Source: Sporosarcina sp. E16_8
Lineage (GTDB): Bacteria > Bacillota > Bacilli > Bacillales_A > Planococcaceae
NCBI RefSeq assembly: GCF_017347095.1
Contig: NZ_JADPRZ010000022.1
Location: 1 to 52,806 of the forward strand
Length of the DNA stretch: 52,806 bases
Reading direction: 5' to 3'
Numbering within the stretch: position 1 is the stretch's first letter; each line of letters starts with the position of its first letter. Shown piece by piece: positions 41,326 to 50,363 of the stretch. The position numbers and the translations under genes are program-made. The notes under the pieces were generated by a model. That model was given only the letters and a program-made list of their open reading frames with translations, was not told the DNA's origin and did not search any database.

Positions 41326-42459
41326 TTATTTAAGAAATTGCTGAAATACATCGTTTCCTCTATAAACACCACGATGCGTTAGCTTAACCGCATCATCCAA
41401 TCGCTCGACAAGTCCATCTTTAATAAGCGAGTGCAACGTTTCCCCGTAAACATCTTCAAGCGACTGTCCGAACTTCTCTTGGAATAAAGAGACGGATACG
41501 CCATTTGATTTGCGAAGTCCAAGAAACATTTCCTCTTCCATGGCTTCGATTGCCGTAACTACATGTGTCTGTTGGACTGGACGTTCACCCAATGCCGTCT
41601 TCTCCATATATTTCGCTATAGGTCCGATGTTCGAATATCGGATACCATCTACATAGCCATGGGCACCTGCACCAATACCAGCGTACGTCGCATTTTCCCA
41701 ATAGATGAGATTATGGATTGATTCATGACCTGGAGTTGCAAAATTACTAATTTCGTAACGCATACGGCCTTTACTTTCCATCTGGTCAATCAACATCGTA
41801 AACATTTCCGTTTCGATGTCTTCACCCGGGAGCGGCAACTTGCCTTTATTCATCAAATTATAAAAGACCGTTTTTGGCTCAACAATAAGCGAGTACCCTG
41901 AATAATGGGGAAGATTGAGGGAAAGTGCTTTATCAAGAGTATCCTGCCATTGTGCAATTGTTTGCCCCGGCAACCCGTAAATCAAATCAATACTTATATT
42001 ATCGAATCCTGCTTTTCTCGCTTCTCCAACAACACGTGCAGCGTCGTCTGGACCATGAGTCCTACCAATCTTTTTCAATAAGTCCGCGTCGAATGACTGA
42101 ACACCGATGCTCAATCGATCCACACCGCCATTTTTCAGGACAATCAATTTGCCGTATGTTAGCTCGTCCGGATTTGCTTCCGTCGAAAACTCTTTTAATG
42201 AACCTACATCTACATATTCATGGATAATCTCAAGCAACCGTTCGAGCTGTTTTTCAGACAATGAAGTTGGAGTGCCGCCTCCTAAGAAAACCGTTTCCAC
42301 TTCTTTGAATGAAATACCTTCCTGCCGCATGATTGCCAATTCCTGACCCATTGATTCGATATATTCATCGACAGGCTGATTTTTGAAAAACACTTTATTA
42401 AAATCACAGTAATGACAAATTTGATGGCAAAACGGAATGTGGATATACATACCCCTCAT
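41326..42459 (-). CDS. hemW: Radical-SAM heme chaperone HemW
   Basis: A 377-residue radical SAM protein. The CxxxCxxC cluster motif is CHQICHYC (about 10-17), in a start MRGMYIHIPF typical of HemW (formerly HemN-like YggW). HemW binds heme and hands it to respiratory enzymes rather than oxidising coproporphyrinogen. AAGGAAG lies ahead of the ATG. It normally follows lepA in Bacillales; here a 5-kb island separates them. Confidence 0.93.
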   Translation of the reverse strand: MRGMYIHIPFCHQICHYCDFNKVFFKNQPVDEYIESMGQELAIMRQEGISFKEVETVFLGGGTPTSLSEKQLERLLEIIHEYVDVGSLKEFSTEANPDELTYGKLIVLKNGGVDRLSIGVQSFDADLLKKIGRTHGPDDAARVVGEARKAGFDNISIDLIYGLPGQTIAQWQDTLDKALSLNLPHYSGYSLIVEPKTVFYNLMNKGKLPLPGEDIETEMFTMLIDQMESKGRMRYEISNFATPGHESIHNLIYWENATYAGIGAGAHGYVDGIRYSNIGPIAKYMEKTALGERPVQQTHVVTAIEAMEEEMFLGLRKSNGVSVSLFQEKFGQSLEDVYGETLHSLIKDGLVERLDDAVKLTHRGVYRGNDVFQQFLK

Positions 42460-42895
42460 ACCGTCACTTCCTTCCTTTAGTTAACGCCTTATTCAGGGCC
42501 TATGACCCCGAACTACTAGGCGTTAGAGTCTATACATGGAAAAAAGAGGGCTCGACGCCCCCTTCTTCATTTATTAATTAACCCTCGTCCATCTCCAAGG
42601 CAACAATAAATAATTCTTGCTAATTGGATGTACTAACTTGTATCATACAGCATTATGATGTATCGCACAAAGCTTAAATCCTGTACAAGACTACTCCATT
42701 CTTATGGTTAGTGTCGAAACAACTCCGAGTGATGATTGAATCGTTTTATCCTGCCAAAATGATACTTTCGAATTTTAGAAAGCAAAGGGTAATCTGAGCG
42801 GAAAAAAGCGAAATAAAGTAGTAACTATCGTAATCGTTGTCAAATCTAACGAAAGAAGTGGTTTATAAAAACTTAAATGTAGAGGAGTTCTGTTT
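42460..42895. other. Gap between hemW and the MFS gene
   Basis: About 435 bases without a gene. It holds an AACGCCT/AGGCGTT inverted repeat (42,483-42,524) and a GC-rich hairpin followed on the minus strand by six T (42,541-42,568), a likely terminator for leftward transcripts entering hemW. The promoter and leader of the MFS gene should lie in the last 150 bases. Confidence 0.5.
42541..42568 (-). terminator. Leftward terminator upstream of hemW
   Basis: On the minus strand GGGC (42561-42558) pairs with GCCC (42552-42549) within a longer purine/pyrimidine stem, followed by CTCTTTTTT. It may have terminated the lepA transcript before the island was acquired. Confidence 0.55.
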
Positions 42896-44059
42896 ATGAA
42901 AAATCATAAAGTTACATTAGCCATCTTATTACTGAATTTATTTATTGCCTTTCTTGGTATCGGGCTTGTTATTCCCGTCCTCCCTACGATCATGAACGAG
43001 CTAAATATTAACGGTACGGTCGTCGGCTATATGATGGCAGCATTTGCAATTACACAACTTATCGTCTCACCATTTGCTGGGCGATGGGCTGACAAATACG
43101 GTCGTAAAATTATGATTGTGCTTGGTCTATTTGTATTCGGTTTCTCAGAGTTTTTATTCGGATTTGGTAAAACAGTTGAGGTATTATTTATCTCACGCAT
43201 GCTCGGCGGGGTCAGTGCAGCATTTATTATGCCTGCTGTTACAGCCTTTATAGCAGATATTACAACGAACGCCACAAGACCTAAGGCAATTGGCTATATG
43301 TCTGCCGCTATAAGCACAGGCTTTATTATCGGCCCGGGGATTGGTGGGTTTCTAGCTGAAATTGGTACACGTGTACCCTTTTATTCAGCGGGTGTACTCG
43401 GTGCGCTAGCAGCGATTCTGTCTATTATTCTATTAACAGAACCCGAACGAGCGACCGAAGATGCGCCTATCCCAGGGCAAAAAACAGGGTTTCGTCGTCT
43501 TTTCATCCCGATGTATGCCATTGCATTCATCTTAATATTCGTGTTGTCGTTTGGTCTCGCAGCGTTCGAATCGTTTTTCAGCTTATTCGTCGACCATAAA
43601 TTCGGCTTCACGCCAAAAGATATCGCCATCGTCATTACGGGTAGCGGAATTGTCGGAGCACTTGCACAACTATTACTATTTGATCGCTTATCAAAAAGCA
43701 TTGGCGAAATCAATCTTATTCGCTACAGCTTAGCCCTATCAGCGATTCTCGTCCTATTGATGACCTTCGTAAGCTCATACTTCACAATATTACTGACAAC
43801 GTTCTTCCTGTTTGTTGGATTCGATCTAATTCGTCCAGCCATCACATCCTATTTATCTAAAATTGCGGGCAATGAACAAGGCTTTATTGGCGGCATGAAC
43901 TCAACTTTCACAAGTATTGGTAACATTTTCGGCCCAATCATCGGTGGTGTGTTATTCGATATTGACTTAAACTACCCCTACTATTTTGCCGCAATCGTAT
44001 TAGCAGTCGGTACGATTATTGCACTGTTTTGGAAGAAGCCGAAGCATATAACGTTATAA
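42896..44059 (+). CDS. MFS multidrug efflux transporter (NorA-like)
   Basis: A 387-residue, 12-helix major facilitator protein. Helix 1 carries FLGIGLVIPVLP, and the loop 2-3 motif A is GRWADKYGRK (about 62-71). Motif C-like GFIIGPGIGG (about 142-151) marks drug/H+ antiporters with 12 helices such as NorA and Bmr. It exports hydrophobic drugs using the proton gradient; the actual substrates are unknown. GAGGAG precedes the ATG, and a strong terminator follows. Its orientation opposite to the flanking hemW and lepA marks it as an island gene. Confidence 0.9.
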   Translation: MKNHKVTLAILLLNLFIAFLGIGLVIPVLPTIMNELNINGTVVGYMMAAFAITQLIVSPFAGRWADKYGRKIMIVLGLFVFGFSEFLFGFGKTVEVLFISRMLGGVSAAFIMPAVTAFIADITTNATRPKAIGYMSAAISTGFIIGPGIGGFLAEIGTRVPFYSAGVLGALAAILSIILLTEPERATEDAPIPGQKTGFRRLFIPMYAIAFILIFVLSFGLAAFESFFSLFVDHKFGFTPKDIAIVITGSGIVGALAQLLLFDRLSKSIGEINLIRYSLALSAILVLLMTFVSSYFTILLTTFFLFVGFDLIRPAITSYLSKIAGNEQGFIGGMNSTFTSIGNIFGPIIGGVLFDIDLNYPYYFAAIVLAVGTIIALFWKKPKHITL

Positions 44060-44135
44060 AGTTAATCTTCAATCAGAGGGGGGTTCTTCATCCCCCAGTA
44101 ATAAAGTAAAGTGCATTTCTCTAGTGAAAAGTATA

Positions 44136-44177
44136 CGAAAAAGGTGACTGTTCCGCATGGAATGGTCACCTTTTTCG
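44136..44177. terminator. Bidirectional terminator after the MFS gene
   Basis: CGAAAAAGGTGAC (44136-44148) and GTCACCTTTTTCG (44165-44177) are perfect 13-base arms, with T-rich sequence on the right and A-rich on the left. It serves the MFS gene and also the small minus-strand gene at 44236-44409. Confidence 0.88.
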
Positions 44178-44235
44178 TTAAAAATTTTTTTCGCATCAGG
44201 ATTTTCTTTATTTCATCTTTTAATCTCTACTACGT

Positions 44236-44409
44236 TTACCAGCCAAAATTACAACGTCTGCGACGAGATTCTTTACAGTGACACTTCAACCTATCTTCGC
44301 GGTCACGGTCACAATGATTTCTATTATCACGATCAGACCTTACTTCACGACATTCACAAATCAACTCTACCCGCCGATTTCGATTTCGATTTTGATTTTC
44401 AAAACACAT
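44236..44409 (-). CDS. 57-residue Cys/Arg/Asn-rich protein
   Basis: ATG 44409 has GGGGGG eight bases upstream. The product (MCFENQNRNRNRRVE start; CHCKESRRRRCNFGW end) has six cysteines and many Arg, Asp and Asn residues. It reads into a shared terminator. Small Cys-rich proteins like this occur among spore-coat and metal-binding proteins of spore-forming Bacillales, but no family is recognised. Confidence 0.6.
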   Translation of the reverse strand: MCFENQNRNRNRRVELICECREVRSDRDNRNHCDRDREDRLKCHCKESRRRRCNFGW

Positions 44410-44603
44410 ATTCTATCCCCCCTTTGTTGTTCTTTAAAGCTGGCCAGCCTTCTACGTAGTATATGGACGAGTACGCGCAATGATTGGACGAACCATCTAG
44501 TGCAAGCAAGTTTTTTATTTCTAACTCTCGTTTATTTCGTTAAAGAAAAGCGAACTATGTGAATACTACTAAAAAAGGTGACTGCGTCTTAACTCAATAA
44601 ATA

Positions 44604-44641
44604 AGAGATCGATCCACAATTGAATCTGTGGATCGATCTCT
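44604..44641. terminator. Bidirectional terminator left of the island genes
   Basis: AGAGATCGATCCACA (44604-44618) and TGTGGATCGATCTCT (44627-44641) are perfect 15-base arms around eight bases. TTTTGCTTT follows on the plus strand and TTATTTATTG on the minus strand. It lies just downstream of the GNAT remnant. Confidence 0.8.
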
Positions 44642-44681
44642 TTTGCTTTGAATGTCATATTAGTTTACTATCTTAACTTCT

Positions 44682-44810
44682 TTAAATTGACCTTTCCATC
44701 GTTATATTTGTAATTTCGTAGCCCAACTTTCCGTATAATCCCCGCTCAGTTTTGTTATGACCAAAAACATGAAGTCCAATCTTTTCATTCTCATAAAGAC
44801 GTCCGCTTTG
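44682..44810 (-). pseudogene. C-terminal remnant of a GNAT acetyltransferase
   Basis: The frame reads ENEKIGLHVFGHNKTERGLY, then GKLGYEITNITMERSI and TAA at 44682. The stretch LHVFGHN...GLYGKLGYEI is the acetyl-CoA-binding end of a GNAT domain. Upstream the frame has stops (one just before 44811) and then runs into the 610-residue gene. It is a broken chromosomal gene showing that this spot has been overwritten. Confidence 0.7.
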
Positions 44811-44879
44811 TTAGTCAGTCTCAAACCATCCAGGCTTTGTACTTTTAAGGATTTTGCGATTTCATTGAAACCGCTCAGC

Positions 44880-46712
44880 TTAGCGGACCACCTTACCATT
44901 AGATGGATTGTTTGAAATAAGATCTCCGCAATAAACACTCTTACCATTTGATGTGATTCCTCTTTCTAGTAATCCAGCTAAACCATGAATGCCTCGATGG
45001 GATGTTTTAGGAGAAATCCGGATATAACCTCGAACTGCAGTAATATCAGGAGGTGAGTTATTTAAGTTTTGGAATTCACCAGTTGCAATTACACGTCCAT
45101 TAATCTCTTCGAATAAATCAACATCACCATTAGAAGCGAATGAGTATAAGAAACCAGTTGGCTCTGGATTATCTGAATTAACTCTATCGACAAAATCAAC
45201 AAACGCTGGATAAACTCCATGGGTTTCTGTTGCACTTGCAGTCTTGATGTAGTTTTGGAACTGACCTAGATAAGCTGTTAATGCTAAACCGTCACCAGAC
45301 TTAGACGCATGATGCATTGCGATAGGATTGTTAAGTGTTTTGTTAGTTAACTTACGACGATACTCATGGCCAAGCTGTTTAGCAATTGTGAAAGCAGTTC
45401 CACTTAATTGAGAGGCCGTAGCATATCGATCAGTTACCGTTTCGGCTCCGGATGCATGCGACATCCATACTAATGCCATAGACACGTATGGATCGTAACC
45501 ACTTGATCCTACGAAACCTCTCATATGATCTTGAGAGTAATAAGTATTACCATCGATAGTACTTGAAGAGTTCAACTGAGAAACAGAAGAAACACCAAGT
45601 TCAGTAAGACGAGCCGCAGATATTTGAGAAGAAATAAGAGCGAACGTTTGACTTACACCACCAACCCCAATAGCAAGACCGGCGATCGAATTGAAAGTTG
45701 TTGGATTCCCGATTTTGTTAAGATAGTCAGGGAATTGTTCGAAGTATTGATTCAATTGACCAGTGCGTAATGGCGAGTTTACAGAAATCCCACTTAACAG
45801 TTCAGATGTTTCAATAGTCTTGATTTGAGACTTTGATTTTCCAAGACCAACCGCTAGATAATATGCCAGTGAAGCTAAGTGAGTGTAGATCGTATTTAAT
45901 ACACCAGTACCCGCTTTGAAACCATGAGTTGTAGAAAGGTCTGTAGCAATACCAGTATCGAAGATTTGTAAGTCAGGAGAACCATAGTTCTCTGCTAAAC
46001 GAGCGATAGTAGTATGTTTAAAATCAAAGTCAGAAGTAGCTTGATTCTTCTCGGTAAATTTAGGATTTTGAGCATAATAAATTGCGAGTTTTTGGAACAT
46101 GATCTTAGCCCCTTCTTCTAAATGAGTTTGAACTGTAGGGGCTAGGGAAGATAGTAAAGTTGAATTAGTTAAGATGTTAGTATATCCGACTAAAATAAGA
46201 CCAAATCCCGGATCTGTTTCAAATCCACCATCAATATAACCAAGATCTTTTGAGTAGTTATCTAGTGTAGGTTCAATAACACCATCTGAAACTGTTGGAG
46301 TTGAAAAGTACTTATTGCTTGTAGATACTCCATTGATTATTTCTTTCGAACCTGAAACACCGCTTGTGTTTGTAGTATAGCCAGTGATAGTAGGCGCTAG
46401 AGTAGTGAAAGTATAAGCTTTAGTTCCAACATATGATCCCACACCAGAAACAGTTTCACCATTAATGATGTCTTCAATCTCTTGAAGGACGCCGGATTTG
46501 GTTCCCTTATCAGTAGTTTTTTCGTATAGAGCTGTTAGGAAAGTTAATTGATGACCGATACGTTGTAGGGTCAAAGCAAAAAATCCAGTTTCGTTTAAAC
46601 GTGATTTAAAAATACCAGCTTGTTCATGACGTGCATGTAACGGTGAAAGACCGTTTTCAAATTGTTCATCGAATACTTCACGTGACTCTGTAGCTGTTTC
46701 AAAATAAGTCAA
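44880..46712 (-). CDS. Isolated 610-residue protein of unknown family
   Basis: A long intact frame with TTG start and GGAGAG eight bases upstream. The protein is rich in Ser, Thr, Gly and Ala, nearly neutral, with no signal peptide, no clear membrane helix and no enzyme motif I know. The N-terminal 60 residues are helical (SPLHARHEQAGIFKSRLNET); the middle has hydrophobic helices (ASLAYYLAVGLGK). The composition resembles capsid or other virion proteins more than enzymes, but this is only an impression. A structured leader and a small frame lie upstream, and the GNAT remnant and a terminator lie downstream. It has no partner genes. Confidence 0.7.
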   Translation of the reverse strand: MTYFETATESREVFDEQFENGLSPLHARHEQAGIFKSRLNETGFFALTLQRIGHQLTFLTALYEKTTDKGTKSGVLQEIEDIINGETVSGVGSYVGTKAYTFTTLAPTITGYTTNTSGVSGSKEIINGVSTSNKYFSTPTVSDGVIEPTLDNYSKDLGYIDGGFETDPGFGLILVGYTNILTNSTLLSSLAPTVQTHLEEGAKIMFQKLAIYYAQNPKFTEKNQATSDFDFKHTTIARLAENYGSPDLQIFDTGIATDLSTTHGFKAGTGVLNTIYTHLASLAYYLAVGLGKSKSQIKTIETSELLSGISVNSPLRTGQLNQYFEQFPDYLNKIGNPTTFNSIAGLAIGVGGVSQTFALISSQISAARLTELGVSSVSQLNSSSTIDGNTYYSQDHMRGFVGSSGYDPYVSMALVWMSHASGAETVTDRYATASQLSGTAFTIAKQLGHEYRRKLTNKTLNNPIAMHHASKSGDGLALTAYLGQFQNYIKTASATETHGVYPAFVDFVDRVNSDNPEPTGFLYSFASNGDVDLFEEINGRVIATGEFQNLNNSPPDITAVRGYIRISPKTSHRGIHGLAGLLERGITSNGKSVYCGDLISNNPSNGKVVR

Positions 46713-46744
46713 AATAAAATCTCTCCAATTCTATCTATATATTT

Positions 46745-46990
46745 TCAAAAGATACATTCCATCACTTGTTTGTTTTGTATTGTATAGGAACAATTTATCC
46801 CACTCTTCGGATTATACAGGAGGGGTACAAATTCGCCTTCCCTTACCTTTAAGGGATAACGAGGTCCGGGAAGGCATCTTACAGGGTGCACCATTTGGTA
46901 CAGGTACTGCTTCACTGAGGAAACTGCATCCACTTCTAAAATCTGGTTTTTAAGGATATAATGTTGGGCTACCCCCAACTTTTCGCTCAC
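46745..46990 (-). CDS. Possible 81-residue protein upstream of the orphan gene
   Basis: A GTG-started frame (start MSEKLGVAQHYILKNQ, later YPLKVREGEFVPLLYNPKSG) with no clear ribosome site. The region also contains CCTTCCC/GGGAAGG arms (46836-46842, 46868-46874), so it may instead be a structured leader of the 610-residue gene. Not recognised; low confidence. Confidence 0.35.
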   Translation of the reverse strand: MSEKLGVAQHYILKNQILEVDAVSSVKQYLYQMVHPVRCLPGPRYPLKVREGEFVPLLYNPKSGINCSYTIQNKQVMECIF

Positions 46991-47024
46991 TCTCTAAGTT
47001 ACCGCTTAGAAAGTGAGTTTTTTT
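46986..47024 (+). terminator. Rightward terminator in the island
   Basis: CTCACT-C-TCTAAG (46986-46998) pairs with CTTAGA-A-AGTGAG (47005-47017), followed by seven T. It faces plus-strand transcription although no plus-strand gene lies to its left before the MFS terminator. Confidence 0.75.
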
Positions 47025-47187
47025 ATTTCATGACTTTTAAGTATCTCGTCCGGTGCTTTCTTACTTTTTGAACTTCAACTATATCATTATTTACGTGGAT
47101 CTTTTCACCTTTGTCGTCCTCGGTCATCGTGTAAGTGGTGATGCCTTGTACTTCAAACGCCTTAAAACATGTTGTACATCCATGGGG
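47023..47187 (-). pseudogene. Fragment of an unrecognised small protein
   Basis: The frame from a TAG at 47188-47190 reads PHGCTTCFKAFEVQGITTY, then MTEDDKGEKIHVNNDIVEVQ, and ends KVMK with TAA at 47023. It has coherent protein composition and a CxxC pair but no start. Probably the end of a broken gene. Confidence 0.35.
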
Positions 47188-47329
47188 CTATCTCAAAGAG
47201 AATCGTATGTACAATATATCATTATGCCGAAGTATGTCGTAAGAAAGACGACTGAGAAGGATCTAATGATACCTCCAATGGAAAACTTGAGAGAAATTAG
47301 TGAATACTGAATTGAAGGACATTCACTTA

Positions 47330-47743
47330 CATCTCCCCTCTTCATAGGGCTACATGCTGAATTGAGGGTAAGTGAAGTTTGTGGGTTGCAATGGAAACAT
47401 ATTGATTTGGAAAGAGGAATGCTACGGGTTGAACAAACAATGATTAACAAAGAAAGTGTTTGGGGTTTTAAATTCAACAATGACCGCTTCTTCGGAAAGA
47501 GACAACCAGATTAGTCAAAACTTAATGAATATATTAAAAAAAACACCGCATATGGCTTATGAAAAATAAGCTAAAATACGGTGTCCATTAGACTGAATCA
47601 GATCATGTAAGCGTGAAAGAATGTAGGAGAGGCTTGGCAATAGTAGATCCACAATAACCATCGATACTTATTCGCACTTAACGCAAAAGATGCAAAATGA
47701 ATCGGTTGATGATGTCGAACAAGCCATGCGTGATATTGAATAA
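47330..47743 (+). pseudogene. Decayed phage-type tyrosine integrase
   Basis: Frames here give ELRVSEVCGLQWKHIDLERG, then MLRVEQTMINKESVWGF, matching the box I region (TGLRxSEVxxLxWxDID) of tyrosine recombinases. The far end reads TYSHLTQKMQNESVDDVEQ, then AMRDIE and TAA at 47741, the normal integrase C-terminus including the active-site TYSH. Frameshifts and a large internal loss separate the two parts. It marks an old prophage or ICE insertion. Confidence 0.75.
47536..47584 (-). terminator. Leftward terminator downstream of lepA
   Basis: On the minus strand ACACCGTAT pairs with ATATGCGGTGT, with inner AGCTTAT/ATAAGC arms, followed by eight T. It would end the lepA transcript. Confidence 0.75.
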
Positions 47744-47837
47744 CTTGCCATCCCAATCTTTTTAAAGGATGGCAAGGGGATGGCAAACGACCATTCCCAC
47801 AAATTCAACCAACTTTATAATGCTATACCTACAGCCT

Positions 47838-49661
47838 TTAATCCTCGTCCATCTTCAATACAGCCATAAATGCTTCTTGAGGCACTTCGACTGATCCTAC
47901 TTGTTTCATACGCTTTTTACCTTCTTTTTGTTTATCAAGAAGTTTACGTTTACGGGAGATATCTCCACCGTAACATTTAGCAAGTACGTTTTTACCCATT
48001 GACTTGATTGTCGAACGTGCGACAATTTTTTGTCCGATAGCTGCCTGTACCGGCACTTCAAACTGTTGTCTTGGGATTAGTTTACGTAACTTTTCAACGA
48101 TTGCTTTTCCGCGATCATATGAAAAGTCTTTGTGCACGATGAAACTGAATGCATCGACGTGTTCGCCGTTTAAGAGGATGTCCATTTTGACGAGTTTCGA
48201 TTGTTTGTAGCCAATCAGTTCATAGTCAAGTGATGCATACCCTTTCGTACCTGATTTCAATTGATCAAAGAAGTCATAGACGATTTCTGCAAGTGGCAGT
48301 TCATAAATGATATTGACGCGTGTTGAATCCAGGTAATCCATTGTCATAAAGTTCCCGCGTTTATGTTGGCACAGTTCCATAACAGAACCGACATATTCGT
48401 TAGGTACCATAATAGATGCTTTTACATATGGCTCTTCAACATAATCGACTTTTTGCGCATCCGGCATCATTGCAGGGTTGTCCACTTTCATTTCAGAACC
48501 ATCAGTTAGAACGACATTGTAAATAACACTTGGAGCTGTTGTGATCAGGTCGATATTGAATTCACGTTCAATACGTTCCTGGATTATTTCCATATGCAAT
48601 AAGCCTAGGAAACCACATCGATAACCGAAACCAAGGGCTTGTGACGTTTCCGCCTCGTATTCAAGTGCAGAGTCATTCAACTCTAATTTCTCAAGTGCAT
48701 CACGCAGGTCATTATATTTCGATGTATCGATTGGATATAGTCCGCAGAACACCATTGGATTCATCCGACGATAACCAGTAAGCGGTTCGCTCGCAGGATT
48801 TTTCACGCTTGTAATCGTGTCCCCTACTCGAGTATCTCCAACATTCTTAATCGAAGCGGATAAATAGCCTACGTCTCCTACAGTCAATTCATCACGAGGC
48901 GAAATTTTTGGTGTAAAGACACCCGTTTCAAGAACTTCAAAATCTTTACCAGTTGCCATCATATGAATCTTATCGCCTGGCTTAACTGTACCTTGCATAA
49001 TGCGGATATTAACAATAACCCCTTTGTACGCGTCATAATGCGAGTCGAAAATTAGCGCTTGGAGCGGAGCATCCGGATCCCCTTGTGGAGCAGGGACCTT
49101 TTCTACAATCTGTTCCAAAATATCTACGATCCCGATACCTGCTTTTGCAGATGCAAGGACCGCTTCTGAAGCATCGAGTCCAATAACATCTTCAATTTCT
49201 TTTCTCACACGTTCAGGATCTGCTGCAGGTAAATCAATTTTATTGATAACTGGTAAAATTTCAAGCTCATTATCAATTGCCAAGTAAACGTTTGCCAGTG
49301 TTTGCGCTTCAATTCCCTGCGCTGCATCTACAACAAGGATTGCACCTTCACAAGCTGCAAGGCTTCGTGACACTTCGTATGTAAAGTCGACGTGTCCTGG
49401 CGTATCGATCAGGTGGAATGTGTATTCCTGCCCGTCTTTAGCTGCATACGTCAACTGCACCGCATTCAATTTAATTGTGATTCCGCGTTCTCTTTCAAGA
49501 TCCATCGAATCCAACGTTTGTGTCTTCATTTCTCTTGCTGTTAACGTTTGGGTTTGTTCTAGAATACGATCCGCCAATGTTGATTTCCCGTGATCGATAT
49601 GAGCGATGATGGAAAAGTTCCGGATATTCTTTTGACGTGCTGCTCTCTGTTCATGATTCAT
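47838..49661 (-). CDS. lepA: Elongation factor 4 (LepA)
   Basis: A 607-residue translational GTPase. The G motifs are AHIDHGKST (about 18-26), DTPGHVDF (about 83-90) and NKID (about 137-140). The LepA-specific C-terminal domain ends with [20 protein letters not shown] sequence (here [20 protein letters not shown]). EF4 back-translocates or remodels stalled ribosomes and affects initiation. Its normal neighbour hemW is displaced by the island. Confidence 0.97.
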   Translation of the reverse strand: MNHEQRAARQKNIRNFSIIAHIDHGKSTLADRILEQTQTLTAREMKTQTLDSMDLERERGITIKLNAVQLTYAAKDGQEYTFHLIDTPGHVDFTYEVSRSLAACEGAILVVDAAQGIEAQTLANVYLAIDNELEILPVINKIDLPAADPERVRKEIEDVIGLDASEAVLASAKAGIGIVDILEQIVEKVPAPQGDPDAPLQALIFDSHYDAYKGVIVNIRIMQGTVKPGDKIHMMATGKDFEVLETGVFTPKISPRDELTVGDVGYLSASIKNVGDTRVGDTITSVKNPASEPLTGYRRMNPMVFCGLYPIDTSKYNDLRDALEKLELNDSALEYEAETSQALGFGYRCGFLGLLHMEIIQERIEREFNIDLITTAPSVIYNVVLTDGSEMKVDNPAMMPDAQKVDYVEEPYVKASIMVPNEYVGSVMELCQHKRGNFMTMDYLDSTRVNIIYELPLAEIVYDFFDQLKSGTKGYASLDYELIGYKQSKLVKMDILLNGEHVDAFSFIVHKDFSYDRGKAIVEKLRKLIPRQQFEVPVQAAIGQKIVARSTIKSMGKNVLAKCYGGDISRKRKLLDKQKEGKKRMKQVGSVEVPQEAFMAVLKMDED

Positions 49662-50363
49662 AGTCAGTTCACTCCTATTTTAGCTATATGAATTATAGCA
49701 GATATCCGTCCATCTTGTTATATATTTGTGTTAAAACCTTTATATAACAGGCTTTATAATAATTCAACTTGATCTATTTTGTACTGTTTCATACTATCCT
49801 ATATAACTTATGGCATCAAATCAGGCATTATTTTACCACTAATTCACTTTACACAACGATGAATGGATTTTTTTCTAAAACTAATCAAGTATTACCGTCA
49901 TTAGTCGGTAAATTTTAGCTATTGCGGATTATTTGGTCCCTTTTCTTCCTATTGCAACATATACATACAAAGAACGACTTCACAAAAGAAATAATGGTTA
50001 GGTCAAATCTAAACCTGTTTATTCCTATTCTGTGAGCCGCTTCGGCAAAATAATCAGTTGACGTTCAAATAGTACTGCTACCCTACTAGATGTATAAGCG
50101 CTGAAACTTTTAACAAAAGGATCCTTATTAATCACCTCTGAAATCCCCTAACTATTTTTATGATTCTTAATGGTAGGGAATAAGACGTAATTAACGCTGG
50201 GTTCTTTATTCATTTCCGGAGTTTTCCCGAGAGTTAAGTTGTGGCTTATTAAAGTTGGTTATTGCATCCAATTTACATTTTCTTTTTATAATCTATAGTA
50301 GCAGGAAATATTTTCATCTAAATATTCCCTCCCACAGTTCATATAGATTATTCTCTAGTGATC
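49662..50363. other. Gene-free gap upstream of lepA
   Basis: About 700 AT-rich bases in which I see no gene, RNA or clear repeat. In many Bacillales gpr, spoIIP and rpsT lie upstream of lepA; none is present here. The lepA promoter should lie in the first 150 bases. Confidence 0.5.

Noticed and set aside
44702..44947. 81-codon frame overlapping the end of the 610-residue gene
   Set aside because: A different frame over the same bases gives a clear GNAT acetyltransferase end, so this frame is a shadow of that remnant.
47193..47480. 95-codon minus-strand frame
   Set aside because: It is antisense to the integrase remnant, whose protein-level match is convincing.
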